Assembly (NCBI GenBank): GCA_964552195.1
Contig: CAZKFM010000002.1
Span: 434,001 to 498,000, forward strand
Direction: 5' to 3'
Origin: CAZKAP01 sp964552195
GTDB taxonomy: Bacteria; Bacteroidota; Bacteroidia; Flavobacteriales; Flavobacteriaceae
DNA: 64,000 nt
Each line of letters opens with the position of its first letter. Positions within the stretch are counted from its first letter, which is position 1. A model generated the notes under the pieces. That model did not search any database. It worked only from the letters and a program-made list of their open reading frames with translations, and was not told where the DNA came from. A program made the position numbers and the translations under genes. Shown one piece after another: positions 8,263 through 18,900 of this stretch.

Positions 8263-11200
8263 ATGGCCAGAATAAAAGAAAGCAACGCACCCAAGCCCTT
8301 TAATAAGATTTCCATAGGACTGTCTTCCCCCGAAGCGATTCTCAAGGAGTCCTACGGCGAGGTGCTGAAGCCTGAAACCATTAATTACCGAACCCACAAA
8401 CCGGAGCGAGACGGATTGTTTTGCGAACGTATTTTCGGTCCGGTTAAGGATTACGAATGTGGATGCGGTAAATACAAACGCATCCGGTACCGCGGTATCG
8501 TTTGCGACCGCTGCGGAGTAGAAGTGACAGAGAAAAAGGTAAGGCGTGACCGGGTGGGTCACATCAACCTGGTCGTACCCGTTGCTCATATCTGGTACTT
8601 CCGTTCCCTGCCTAACAAAATAGGTTATTTGCTGGGGCTTCCGTCCAAGAAACTCGACATGATTATCTACTACGAGCGTTATGTGGTGATTCAGCCGGGC
8701 GAAGCCAAGAACGCCGAAGGGGATCCGCTCAAGAAAATGGAGTTCCTGTCGGAGGAGGAATACCTGAACATAGTGGACAGCCTGCCGCCTGAGAATCAAT
8801 ATCTGGAGGATTCCGATCCCAACAAGTTCATTGCAAAGATGGGGGCCGAATGTCTAATTGACCTCCTTGCCCGGATCGATCTGGACCAGCTGTCCTATGA
8901 GCTGCGGCACAAGGCCAATACAGAGACCTCCAAGCAACGAAAGACCGAAGCCCTGAAGAGGCTGCAGGTGGTCGAATCACTAAGAGAATCACAGTTGAAT
9001 CGGGAGAATCGTCCCGAATGGATGATTATGAAGGTGATTCCGGTGATCCCGCCGGAGCTGCGTCCTTTGGTACCACTGGATGGCGGACGTTTTGCAACCT
9101 CGGATCTGAACGATCTTTACAGAAGGGTAATCATACGGAACAACCGCCTCAAGCGACTCATGGAAATCAAGGCGCCAGAGGTTATCCTGAGAAATGAGAA
9201 GCGAATGCTGCAGGAAGCAGTGGATTCGCTGTTCGACAACACGCGCAAGGCTTCGGCGGTAAAAACGGAATCCAACCGTCCCCTGAAGTCCCTTTCGGAT
9301 TCCCTGAAAGGAAAGCAAGGCCGATTCCGTCAGAACCTGCTTGGAAAGCGGGTTGACTATTCCGCGCGATCCGTTATCGTTATCGGTCCTGAAATGAAAC
9401 TATACGAATGCGGTCTTCCCAAGGACATGGCCGCGGAGCTGTATAAACCATTCATTATCCGAAAACTCATTGAGCGTGGGATCGTGAAAACGGTGAAGTC
9501 GGCCAAGAAGATTATAGATAAGAAGGAGCCTGTAGTCTGGGACATCTTGGAAAATGTGCTTAAAGGGCATCCCGTTCTTCTGAATCGGGCTCCCACACTG
9601 CACCGCCTGGGTATACAGGCTTTCCAGCCCCGACTGATAGAGGGGAAGGCCATACGTCTGCACCCACTGGCCTGTACGGCGTTCAACGCGGATTTTGACG
9701 GTGACCAGATGGCGGTACACCTGCCTTTAGGTCCCGAGGCCATACTCGAGGCTCAAATGCTCATGCTCGCATCCCAGAACATACTGAATCCGGCCAATGG
9801 TTCCCCCATTACCGTTCCTTCCCAGGACATGGTTCTCGGACTGTATTACATGACCAAGAAACGGGAATCCACACCCGAAGTTCCCATCAGGGGAGAGGGC
9901 CTGACGTTTTATTCAGATGAAGAAGTATTAATCGCTTTCAACGAGAAGCGAGTGGACCTGAATGCGGGCATAAAGGTCAGGGCCAAAGACTTCAATGAAG
10001 AAGGCGAGCTGGTTAATCAGATTATCAACACCACCGTTGGTCGCGTGCTTTTTAACCGGGTTGTACCCGAGGAGGCCGGGTTTATCAACCAGGTACTCAA
10101 TAAGAAGACGCTCAGAAACATCATCGGTCACATACTTTCGGTTACTGACGTGCCGAGAACAGCGGAGTTCCTTGACCGGATCAAGTCTATGGGCTATGAG
10201 TTCGCCTTCAAGGGGGGGCTTTCCTTTAGCCTGGGAGATATTATCATACCCGAAGACAAGCAGAGTATGATAGAATCTGCCAATGAACAGGTGGATGGCA
10301 TTATGGCCAATTATAACATGGGTCTGATCACCAACAATGAGCGATACAATCAGGTAATCGACGTCTGGACGAGTACCAACGCCATGTTGACTGAACTGGC
10401 CATGAAGAATATTCGTGAAGACCAGCAGGGCTTCAATTCGGTGTACATGATGCTAGATTCCGGTGCGAGGGGATCCAAAGAGCAAATCCGTCAGCTGACG
10501 GGAATGCGAGGCCTGATGGCCAAGCCCAAGAAGTCGACTGCGGGAGGTGGAGAGATTATAGAAAACCCTATACTCTCGAACTTCAAGGAAGGTCTTAGTA
10601 TTTTGGAATACTTCATCTCCACACACGGAGCCCGTAAGGGTCTGGCCGATACCGCTCTCAAGACCGCGGATGCCGGTTATCTTACGCGACGACTGGTGGA
10701 TGTATCGCAGGACGTGATAATCAATACGGAAGACTGTGAGACCCTCAGGGGAATCGAAGTAGAGTCACTGAAGAAGAATGAGGAGGTAGTAGAATCTCTC
10801 GGAGAACGTATTCTGGGTCGGGTATCTCTTAACGATATCCACAATCCGCTTACGGAAGAACTGATAATCGAAGCTGGGTTACAGATCGAGGAAGAGCACG
10901 TTCGCAAGATCGAGGCATCGCCCATCGAACGAATAGAAGTTCGCTCTCCCCTCACCTGTGAAGCGAAAAAAGGCATTTGTGCCAAGTGCTACGGACGTAA
11001 CCTGTCGACCAACCGCATGGTTCAGCGCGGGGAGGCCGTAGGGGTAATTGCTGCCCAGTCGATCGGTGAGCCCGGAACTCAGCTGACCCTGCGTACATTC
11101 CACGTGGGAGGTATTGCGGGTAACATATCCGAGGAGAACCGGCTCGAGTCCAAATTCGCCGGTGTGGCCGAAATTGAGGATTTGCGTACGGTAAATTCAC

Positions 11201-12573
11201 CGGACGAAATCGAGGCCAAGAACGGGGTCACCCCGGAAATCGTGATCTCACGAACCTCGGAGGTCAAGATCGTCGATGAGAAGACCGGTATAACCTTGAG
11301 TACCCACAACATCCCCTACGGATCTCAACTATTCATCAAGAATGGTCAGAAACTGGAGAAGGGAGACCTGATCTGTCAGTGGGACCCGTACAACGGTGTT
11401 ATCATATCCGAATTCGCCGGAAAGATCGGTTACGAAAACATCGAACAGGGGGTGACCTATCAGGTGGAAATAGACGAACAGACCGGTTTCCAGGAGAAAG
11501 TGATTTCCGAATCCAGGAACAAGAAGCTCATACCCACCCTGTTGATTAAGAATGGCAAGGGGGAAACGCTGAGATCGTACAACCTGCCTGTAGGTTCCCA
11601 CATCATGGTGGATGAGGGGGACAAGATCAAGGAAGGCAAGGTACTGGTCAAGATTCCAAGGAAATCCGCTAAGGCCGGTGACATTACAGGGGGTCTGCCA
11701 CGTGTAACCGAGCTCTTCGAGGCTCGAAACCCGTCCAATCCGGCCGTGGTAACCGAGATCGATGGCGTGGTTTCTTTCGGAAAGATCAAGCGGGGTAACC
11801 GTGAGATTATCATAGAATCCAAGCTGGGCGAAGTCAAAAAATACCTGGTTAAACTCTCTAACCAGATCCTGGTTCAGGAAAACGACTACGTGCGTGCCGG
11901 TATGGCGTTGTCGGATGGTTCGATAACTCCTGAGGACATACTCGCTATCAAAGGACCCAGTGCGGTGCAGCAGTATCTGGTGAACGAGATCCAGGAAGTA
12001 TACCGACTCCAGGGGGTAAAGATCAACGATAAGCATTTTGAAGTGGTCGTGCGTCAGATGATGAGGAAGGTGCGTATAGAGGACGCCGGGGACACCCTTT
12101 TCCTGGAAAATCAGTTGGTGCACAAGGACGACTTCATCGAAGAGAACGATTCGATCTTTGGCAAGAAGGTCGTGGAAGATGCAGGAGATTCTGAGCGCCT
12201 GAAGCCCGGACAAATCATAACGGCTCGAGAGCTAAGGGACGAAAATTCCCAGCTCAAACGATCCGATAAGAATCTGGTGGTGGCCCGAGACGCGGTAGCG
12301 GCAACGGCTACGCCAATACTCCAGGGGATAACCCGTGCCTCCCTGCAGACCAAATCGTTTATATCTGCAGCTTCCTTCCAGGAGACTACCAAGGTGCTGA
12401 ACGAGGCGGCCGTCGCCGGAAAGGTCGATACTCTGGAGGGTCTGAAGGAGAATGTGATCGTAGGTCACAAGATTCCTGCCGGTACGGGAATGAGAGATTA
12501 CGATCATATCATTGTCGGTTCCAAGGAGGAGTACGATGAGATCATGGCCCGTAAGGAAGCCCTGAAGTTCTAA
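8263..12573 (+). CDS. rpoC: DNA-directed RNA polymerase subunit beta'
   Basis: 1436 residues. It carries the catalytic magnesium triad in NADFDGDQMAVHLPL (about residues 474-488), an N-terminal zinc ribbon (CGCGKYKRIR ... CDRCGVEV, about residues 66-90) and a second zinc site (CEAKKGICAKCYGRN, about 904-918). The trigger-loop/bridge region follows GEPGTQLTLRTFHVGG. It is co-transcribed with rpoB and with the small DUF3467 gene that starts 10 nt after its stop. Confidence 0.99.
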   Translation: MARIKESNAPKPFNKISIGLSSPEAILKESYGEVLKPETINYRTHKPERDGLFCERIFGPVKDYECGCGKYKRIRYRGIVCDRCGVEVTEKKVRRDRVGHINLVVPVAHIWYFRSLPNKIGYLLGLPSKKLDMIIYYERYVVIQPGEAKNAEGDPLKKMEFLSEEEYLNIVDSLPPENQYLEDSDPNKFIAKMGAECLIDLLARIDLDQLSYELRHKANTETSKQRKTEALKRLQVVESLRESQLNRENRPEWMIMKVIPVIPPELRPLVPLDGGRFATSDLNDLYRRVIIRNNRLKRLMEIKAPEVILRNEKRMLQEAVDSLFDNTRKASAVKTESNRPLKSLSDSLKGKQGRFRQNLLGKRVDYSARSVIVIGPEMKLYECGLPKDMAAELYKPFIIRKLIERGIVKTVKSAKKIIDKKEPVVWDILENVLKGHPVLLNRAPTLHRLGIQAFQPRLIEGKAIRLHPLACTAFNADFDGDQMAVHLPLGPEAILEAQMLMLASQNILNPANGSPITVPSQDMVLGLYYMTKKRESTPEVPIRGEGLTFYSDEEVLIAFNEKRVDLNAGIKVRAKDFNEEGELVNQIINTTVGRVLFNRVVPEEAGFINQVLNKKTLRNIIGHILSVTDVPRTAEFLDRIKSMGYEFAFKGGLSFSLGDIIIPEDKQSMIESANEQVDGIMANYNMGLITNNERYNQVIDVWTSTNAMLTELAMKNIREDQQGFNSVYMMLDSGARGSKEQIRQLTGMRGLMAKPKKSTAGGGEIIENPILSNFKEGLSILEYFISTHGARKGLADTALKTADAGYLTRRLVDVSQDVIINTEDCETLRGIEVESLKKNEEVVESLGERILGRVSLNDIHNPLTEELIIEAGLQIEEEHVRKIEASPIERIEVRSPLTCEAKKGICAKCYGRNLSTNRMVQRGEAVGVIAAQSIGEPGTQLTLRTFHVGGIAGNISEENRLESKFAGVAEIEDLRTVNSPDEIEAKNGVTPEIVISRTSEVKIVDEKTGITLSTHNIPYGSQLFIKNGQKLEKGDLICQWDPYNGVIISEFAGKIGYENIEQGVTYQVEIDEQTGFQEKVISESRNKKLIPTLLIKNGKGETLRSYNLPVGSHIMVDEGDKIKEGKVLVKIPRKSAKAGDITGGLPRVTELFEARNPSNPAVVTEIDGVVSFGKIKRGNREIIIESKLGEVKKYLVKLSNQILVQENDYVRAGMALSDGSITPEDILAIKGPSAVQQYLVNEIQEVYRLQGVKINDKHFEVVVRQMMRKVRIEDAGDTLFLENQLVHKDDFIEENDSIFGKKVVEDAGDSERLKPGQIITARELRDENSQLKRSDKNLVVARDAVAATATPILQGITRASLQTKSFISAASFQETTKVLNEAAVAGKVDTLEGLKENVIVGHKIPAGTGMRDYDHIIVGSKEEYDEIMARKEALKF

Positions 12574-12583
12574 AACTTGTATT

Positions 12584-12895
12584 ATGTCTGAACAGAACAA
12601 GGGGAAACAGCAGATCAATATCGAGCTGGATGCCGAAACGGCAGAAGGCACGTATTCGAATCTGGCCATCATTAATCACTCCGCGCAGGAATTTGTGATT
12701 GACTTCATAAATTTGATGCCGGGTGCTCCCAAGGCACGGGTGAAGAGCCGAATTGTTCTCACGCCCATGCACGCCAAGAAATTTCTCAAGGCACTGGGAG
12801 AGAATGTGCAGCGGTTCGAAAGTGCGCACGGAGCAATCAAGGATTACGATCAGCCGAGTATTCCCTTGAATTTCGGTCCCGCGGGTGAAGCCTAG
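12584..12895 (+). CDS. DUF3467 family protein
   Basis: 103 residues, soluble, no signal peptide. The conserved core (TYSNLAIINHSAQEFVIDF, then PKARVKSRIVLTPMHAKKFL) matches DUF3467, a small family found next to rpoC in Bacteroidota. Its biochemical role is unknown to me. The 10-nt gap after rpoC and the terminator-like hairpin after it indicate it is the last gene of the rpoBC transcript, which suggests a link to transcription or ribosome production, but that is inference from position. Confidence 0.85.
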   Translation: MSEQNKGKQQINIELDAETAEGTYSNLAIINHSAQEFVIDFINLMPGAPKARVKSRIVLTPMHAKKFLKALGENVQRFESAHGAIKDYDQPSIPLNFGPAGEA

Positions 12896-12936
12896 GACAG
12901 GCTTGAGAATAAGTAAGTTGAGTGTTATCTAGATAG

Positions 12937-12969
12937 TTGAGGGCGATCCGTTTATCGGATGGCCCTCAA
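12937..12969. terminator. Hairpin between convergent DUF3467 and reductase genes
   Basis: A 14-bp stem with one mismatch (ttgagggcgatccg against cggatggccctcaa) and a 5-nt loop, in the short region between two convergent genes. No strong T run follows on either strand, so termination is likely but not certain. Confidence 0.45.
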
Positions 12970-12981
12970 TGATTTCAGGGT

Positions 12982-14037
12982 TCACCCCTTGAATAGACCG
13001 CTTTCGATCATCTGGTCGAACATGTCCGTTAACGTCTCTTCCAAAGGGCGATAGCTGATTCCAAGCTTCTCCCTGCTCTTGGTATTGTCCGCACAAAAGG
13101 GCAAATTCAGGTTACGACTAATATATTTTCGGGTGATTCCCTTATTGACTATGGGACCGAAGATCAGAGCGGCAAGTTTGGGCATATTCCTTTTGGGGAT
13201 AGGGTAGCGATCCCCGAAGTGCTCTCGCAATACCCGGGCGATTTCCCCGAAGGATCCATTTTGGGCGTGCACTACATGTCTTCCATCGGCCTCCGGGCGA
13301 ATGGCAGCTTGATAATGAGCCTCTGCTACTTCCCGTACATCCACCAGTCCCATGCCGATATTCGGTACGCCCGATTTGAGGGTGCCATCCCCGAGCTGAG
13401 TGATGAGTTTAAAACTCTGCGAGCTCACCGACCTGGGGTTAATGGCCGGGCCCAGTACGAAGGTAGGATTGATCACCACGAGTTTCCACTGATTCTGGGA
13501 TTTGGCCAGTTTCCAGGCTTCTTTTTCCGCCAACAGCTTAGAGTATGGATACGGCTGGTGTTTTCGTGAAGAAGTGGTATTCCAGTCCTCTTCGTTATAG
13601 CAACCCCTGGGGTTGGTTTTCAAATCCGCATTATCCCCGTACATAGCCGCTACACTGGAAGTCAGAACGATGCGCCGAACGGAATTGCTCTTATTGGCCT
13701 GCCCCAGTACATTACGAGTTCCTTCAAGGGCGGGTTGTATGAGTGCATTTTCCGCATCGCTAACGTCCAGGTTAAAAGGAGAGGCCGTATGAAAGACGAC
13801 TTCACAGCCCTCCATGCTCTCCGCAAATGAGCCGGGTTCTAGCAAGTCGGCCTTGAAAAGGCGCAGTGTACCCGGACTCTTTTCACCGAGTTCCAGCAAT
13901 GCGCGTGTCTTCTTCGGATTGTCCGGGTGCCTTACTGTGCCGTGTACGGTATATCCTTCCTCGAGCAGTCGTTTAACCAGCCATCCGGCAACATAGCCAT
14001 TGGCTCCGGTAACCAGCACGGGTGACGTCTTATTCAT
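12982..14037 (-). CDS. NAD(P)-dependent oxidoreductase, extended SDR (dihydroflavonol reductase-like)
   Basis: 351 residues. The Rossmann nucleotide-binding motif TGANGYVAG is near the N terminus (residues 10-18), followed by VTGTVR-type spacing, catalytic Ser in LTSSVAAMYG and the YxxxK pair in YPYSKLLAEKEAW. The arrangement resembles dihydroflavonol/cinnamoyl-CoA reductase-type SDRs, which in bacteria reduce aldehydes or ketones of unknown identity. Monocistronic, convergent with DUF3467. The substrate cannot be told from sequence. Confidence 0.85.
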   Translation of the reverse strand: MNKTSPVLVTGANGYVAGWLVKRLLEEGYTVHGTVRHPDNPKKTRALLELGEKSPGTLRLFKADLLEPGSFAESMEGCEVVFHTASPFNLDVSDAENALIQPALEGTRNVLGQANKSNSVRRIVLTSSVAAMYGDNADLKTNPRGCYNEEDWNTTSSRKHQPYPYSKLLAEKEAWKLAKSQNQWKLVVINPTFVLGPAINPRSVSSQSFKLITQLGDGTLKSGVPNIGMGLVDVREVAEAHYQAAIRPEADGRHVVHAQNGSFGEIARVLREHFGDRYPIPKRNMPKLAALIFGPIVNKGITRKYISRNLNLPFCADNTKSREKLGISYRPLEETLTDMFDQMIESGLFKG

Positions 14038-14201
14038 AGCGATGGAATTTTAATATAACAATGACCTATCGATTCCGAAATTAAATGATTCGGAGCTTAG
14101 GTCTATGTCATTTACCTTTCTATGGACATACGGGACTTCGAACTGTAGAAATTAGGGCTTCAACCGTCATTGCGTATGCAGCCGCAGAGGTGTTTCGCAA
14201 T

Positions 14202-15797
14202 TTAGTCCACAGTCTTCTCCGAGGTATAGTGAAGCCGGACCGAGGGGTATTTCTGATGCACCATCTGAAGGGAAAATGCGGAATCTGCCAGATAAACCAG
14301 CTTTCCTTCCTTGTCAGTCGCCAGAAACTTTTGCTTGACCCGCTTGAACTCCCGAAACTCCTCCTCGTTCTGCGGATCGTGACTCACCCAGCAGGCCTTG
14401 TGGGCAGGAAAGTTCTCGTAGGTGCACTTCGCTCCGTATTCGTGCTCCAGGCGGTACTGAATGACCTCGTACTGCAGCGCACCGACTGTACCGATTACCT
14501 TCCTGCCATTGAGCTCTAGTGTAAACAGCTGTGCCACCCCTTCGTCCATAAGCTGGTCGATACCCTTGTACAGTTGTTTGGCCTTCATGGGATCAGCATT
14601 GTTGATATATCGGAAGTGTTCCGGTGAAAAACTGGGAATGCCTTTGAAGTTGAGTATTTCCCCGCTGGTCAGGGTGTCACCGATCTTAAAATTACCGGTA
14701 TCGTGAAGCCCGACAATGTCCCCGGGATACGATACCTCCACGATTTCCTTGCGTTCTGCGAAGAACGCATTTGGACTTGAAAACTTGAGTTTTTTGTTGT
14801 GCCGTACGTGTAGGTAGGGAGTGTTGCGTTCGAATGTACCGGAGACGACCTTGACAAAGGCGAGGCGGTCGCGGTGTTTGGGGTCCATATTGGCGTGAAT
14901 CTTGAAGACAAAGCCGGAGAAATCCTTTTCCGTAGCCTCAACCACACGCTCAATGGCCTGTTTCGGCCTGGGATCGGGTGCAATCTCAATGAAGCAGTCC
15001 AGCAATTCCCTCACCCCGAAATTGTTTAATGCGGAACCAAAAAATACGGGTTGAAGTTCTCCTCTGAGGTAGGCCTGCTTATCGAAGGGAGGATATACTC
15101 CTGCGACGAGCTCGAGGTTGTCCCTGAGGGCCTGGGCCGCTTGCTCGCCGATCATTTTTTCCAATTCCGGATTGTCGAGATCGTCAAAGGCCACGCTTTC
15201 AGATACCTGTTGCTTGTTGGTTGCACTGAAGAGCTGTATATTCTGCTCAAAGATGTTGTAGATCCCCTGAAAATCGTAGCCCATGCCAATGGGGAAACTC
15301 AGCGGGGTGACGTTAAGGTCGAGTTTTTGCTCGATTTCATCCAGAAGATCAAAGGCATCTTTTCCCTCCCGGTCGAGTTTGTTTACAAACACGATCATGG
15401 GGATTTTTCGCATGCGACAGACCTCGACGAGTTTCTCGGTCTGTTCCTCGACGCCTTTGGCTACATCGACCACTACGATTACGCTGTCTACGGCGGTGAG
15501 TGTGCGAAAGGTATCTTCGGCGAAGTCCTTGTGACCCGGCGTATCCAGTATGTTGATTTTTCGATCTCGATAGACAAAGGCAAGAACCGAGGTGGCAACC
15601 GAGATTCCTCTCTGGCGTTCGATCTCCATGAAGTCGCTGGTTGCGGACTTCTTAATTTTGTTGTTCTTGACCGCACCGGCCTCTTGAATGGCTCCCCCGA
15701 AAAGCAGGAGTTTTTCGGTCAGGGTGGTTTTCCCGGCATCGGGGTGGGAAATAATGCCGAAGGTTCTCCGACGGCTTATTTCTTCGATCAAGCTCAT
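14202..15797 (-). CDS. prfC: Peptide chain release factor 3
   Basis: 531 residues, the normal length. A translational GTPase that removes RF1/RF2 from the ribosome after termination. P-loop SHPDAGKTT (residues 17-25), G3 DTPGHKDFAEDTFR, G4 NKLD, and RF3-specific EIERQRGISV, which distinguishes it from EF-G. The gene stands alone between the reductase and the T9SS trio and is transcribed divergently from the giant repeat protein. No clear terminator follows it. Confidence 0.97.
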   Translation of the reverse strand: MSLIEEISRRRTFGIISHPDAGKTTLTEKLLLFGGAIQEAGAVKNNKIKKSATSDFMEIERQRGISVATSVLAFVYRDRKINILDTPGHKDFAEDTFRTLTAVDSVIVVVDVAKGVEEQTEKLVEVCRMRKIPMIVFVNKLDREGKDAFDLLDEIEQKLDLNVTPLSFPIGMGYDFQGIYNIFEQNIQLFSATNKQQVSESVAFDDLDNPELEKMIGEQAAQALRDNLELVAGVYPPFDKQAYLRGELQPVFFGSALNNFGVRELLDCFIEIAPDPRPKQAIERVVEATEKDFSGFVFKIHANMDPKHRDRLAFVKVVSGTFERNTPYLHVRHNKKLKFSSPNAFFAERKEIVEVSYPGDIVGLHDTGNFKIGDTLTSGEILNFKGIPSFSPEHFRYINNADPMKAKQLYKGIDQLMDEGVAQLFTLELNGRKVIGTVGALQYEVIQYRLEHEYGAKCTYENFPAHKACWVSHDPQNEEEFREFKRVKQKFLATDKEGKLVYLADSAFSLQMVHQKYPSVRLHYTSEKTVD

Positions 15798-15999
15798 ATT
15801 TAGAATTTGAGTAAAATTAGCAATATATTGAGCCCTGAGCCAAGCCCCGGCACCGCTTTGCAGACAAAGAATCCCTTTTCATCGAAGATAAAAAGCGTTT
15901 ATTGGCCTGCTCAAATAATCCTCCTATCTTACACGCTAATTCCCAAATTCACTGTCAGAATCTTAGCCTTCTTTATGGTCCCTAACCTTATAATGTGAG
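15798..15999. other. Divergent intergenic region, prfC / TSP3 protein
   Basis: 202 nt between two divergent starts. It is moderately AT-rich. On the minus strand a TAATTTTA close to prfC resembles a -7 element with a wrong last base. I see no good promoter or ribosome-binding site for the + strand gene, and no repeat or hairpin of note. Confidence 0.4.
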
Positions 16000-18900
16000 A
16001 TGAGACCCAAGAATTGGCAACCCCAGTGGCGAAGCAGTGTGCTGTTCTTCGCTTCCCTCTTCACTTTTATATTTACCAGCGAATCCTATAGTGCGGATTC
16101 CGGCCGTATTCTATCGAACCCGGAACGGAATGCAGCGGTTTTTCCTGTGGCTTTTGATTCCCATTGGTCGGGCTATGCACTGAGCGCGCCCTTTTCCGAT
16201 TCAGCCGTGGAACCCATAGGTGAATATCAGTTTGCTATTGCGACGGACTTCGATCTGGATGGTGTGCCTGATGAGCTGGATCTGGACGACGACAATGACG
16301 GTATACTGGACACCGTCGAGGGGGACGGAGACCTGGATCAGGACGGACAACCGAACTCCAGGGATCTGGATTCGGATGGGGATGGCATTACGGATTTCAT
16401 GGAGGCGCAATCCTTTGGTAATCCCGTGAAGCCATCCGGCTTTGATCAGGACGGGAACGGATTGGACGATGCCTTCGAGAGCTCCCCGGGTTCAGGTGAC
16501 GGGCTCAGTCCGCTGGATACGGATTCCGACGGGGTGGCCGACTATGTAGACCTGGATTCGGATAACGATGGCATACCCGATCGTTCCGAGGCCAGTTTTG
16601 TGGAGAACGCTATCGATTGCACTCAGGTACCCGCTCTGGATTTCGGTGTACCCCGCGAACTGATAGCCGGAGAAGATCTTCAGGAAGGGGCGGTGTATCG
16701 CTTTTCAGGAGTGACTCCCGAGTACGATGCTCTGCTCACCATTGAGCGTATGGTGCGGGCAGAGATTTTCATACTCGATCAGAATGAAACCGATCCTCAG
16801 TACTTTAAACCCGAGGTCTTTTTCGAGCCTAGCGAAGATATACGAAGGCCATTCGTGGACTTCAGACTTACCATAATCCAACGGGGCACGGACACCCCTG
16901 CGGTACTGCCCAGGTTATTCTGCAGTTTCATCGATGTGGATGGGCGCGACCGATATCAGGAATACAATCGCTTCGATACCCCGGTTCGCTATACCACCGA
17001 GGCACAACCCGAGATCCGGGTAGAGAACACTACCGGAGGACTTCTGGTTAATGGTGGGACTCAGGAATACGACGGAATTACCGATCAGGAAACGACCGTT
17101 AACATCGCGGTGGAATTCGCGGAGCTCTCGAGCTTCGTATTTCGGTTCGGAGTTCAGACTGAGCAACCCGAGAGTTTCCGAACCATAGCCCGTCAGGCAG
17201 GGATCGAATTCGGTTGCCTAGAGAACTTCAAAGACCCCAGGACGGTCAATTTCTTCAGTGATGTGGATACCGATGGGGATGGTGTACCCAACCGCCTGGA
17301 TCTGGATTCGGATAACGATGGAATACCTGATAATGTAGAGGGTCAGACGACCTCCGGATACATCGCGCCACTTCGCGAGGACTCGGATACCGATGGACTC
17401 GACAATGCCTACGAAGGCGAAGGCGATCAGGGGATCAATCCCGTGGATACGGACGGAGACGGCACGGACGATTATCTGGATCTGGATAGCGATAACGACC
17501 GGGTTCCCGATAACAATGAGGGCCACGACTACGACTTCGACGGAGAACCGGATACGGTGTTAACCGGTCAGGACAGCGATGGGGACGGACTGGACGACGG
17601 CTTTGAGGGCAGCGATCCTGCCGACGGCTACGACCCGAATAATGAAATAGAAAACCCCGCAACGGACCTGCCCGACACCGACGGTACGGAGGATGTAAAC
17701 TACAGGGATGTGGATGATGACGGGGACGGCGTTGTCACTGCCGATGAAGATCCCAATGAAAACGGGGATCCCACGGACGACGACACCGATGAAGATGGTA
17801 CACCGGACTACCTGGACCCCATTGATAACCGCGACGATACGGACGGAGATGGCGTACCCGATGCCATCGATAAGGACGACGATAATGACGGTCTTCTGGA
17901 TACCGAGGAAGACCCTGATGCCGATGGAGACGGGGATCCGATTACGAACCCCCTGGATTCGGACGGCGACGGTAGACCTGACCACCTGGATATTGACAGT
18001 GACAATGACGGTATACCCGATAATGTCGAAGGACAGCCTACCGAGAGTTATGTCCCTCCGAGCGGATCCGATACGGACCAGGACGGCCTGGACGATGCCT
18101 ATGAGGGTGAGGATGACGAAGGAATTATTCCCGAGGATACCGATGGAGACGGTATCCCAGATTACCTGGACGGGGACAGCGACGAGGACCTGGTACCCGA
18201 TAATAACGAAGGGCACGATTACAACTTCGACGGTATACCCGATCGTACCCTGTTGGGGGAGGACTCGGACAACGACGGCCTGGATGATGGCTACGAGGGT
18301 GAGAATACCAACGATGGATACGATGTAAACGACGAGATCGAGAATCCATCCGAAGACCTGCCCGACACGGATGGAACCGGGGATGTCAACTACCGGGATG
18401 CGGATGACGACGGAGATGGTATTGATACGGCTGAGGAGGATCCGGACGGCGACGACGATCCAACCAACGACGATACGGATAATGACGACATACCCGACTA
18501 TCTGGACCCTACGGATGACGAGGATACAGACGGTGATGGGGTACCCGATCGCCTGGATAAGGATGACGACAATGACGGTATTCTGGATACGCAAGAGGAT
18601 CCCAATACCGATGGCGATAACGATCCCCTAACGGATCCGCTGGACACGGATGGTGACGGAAGGCCCGACTATTTGGACATCGACAGCGATAACGACGGCA
18701 TACCAGACAACATTGAGGGGCAACCTACAGAGGGTTATGTGCCCCCCAGCGGGTCCGACTCTGACGGTGACGGCCTGGACGACGCATACGAGGGTGCAGA
18801 TGACGAGGGCATAAGCCCGGAGGACACCGACGGAGACGGAACTGCCGACTATTTGGATGGGGACAGTGATAACGATAACGTGCCCGACAACAATGAAGGG

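Noticed and set aside
11329..12213. 294-residue minus-strand frame inside rpoC
   Set aside because: Antisense of a highly conserved gene; no independent evidence.
15051..15803. 250-residue plus-strand frame opposite prfC
   Set aside because: Lies wholly antisense to prfC, which has full GTPase motifs; no domain found.
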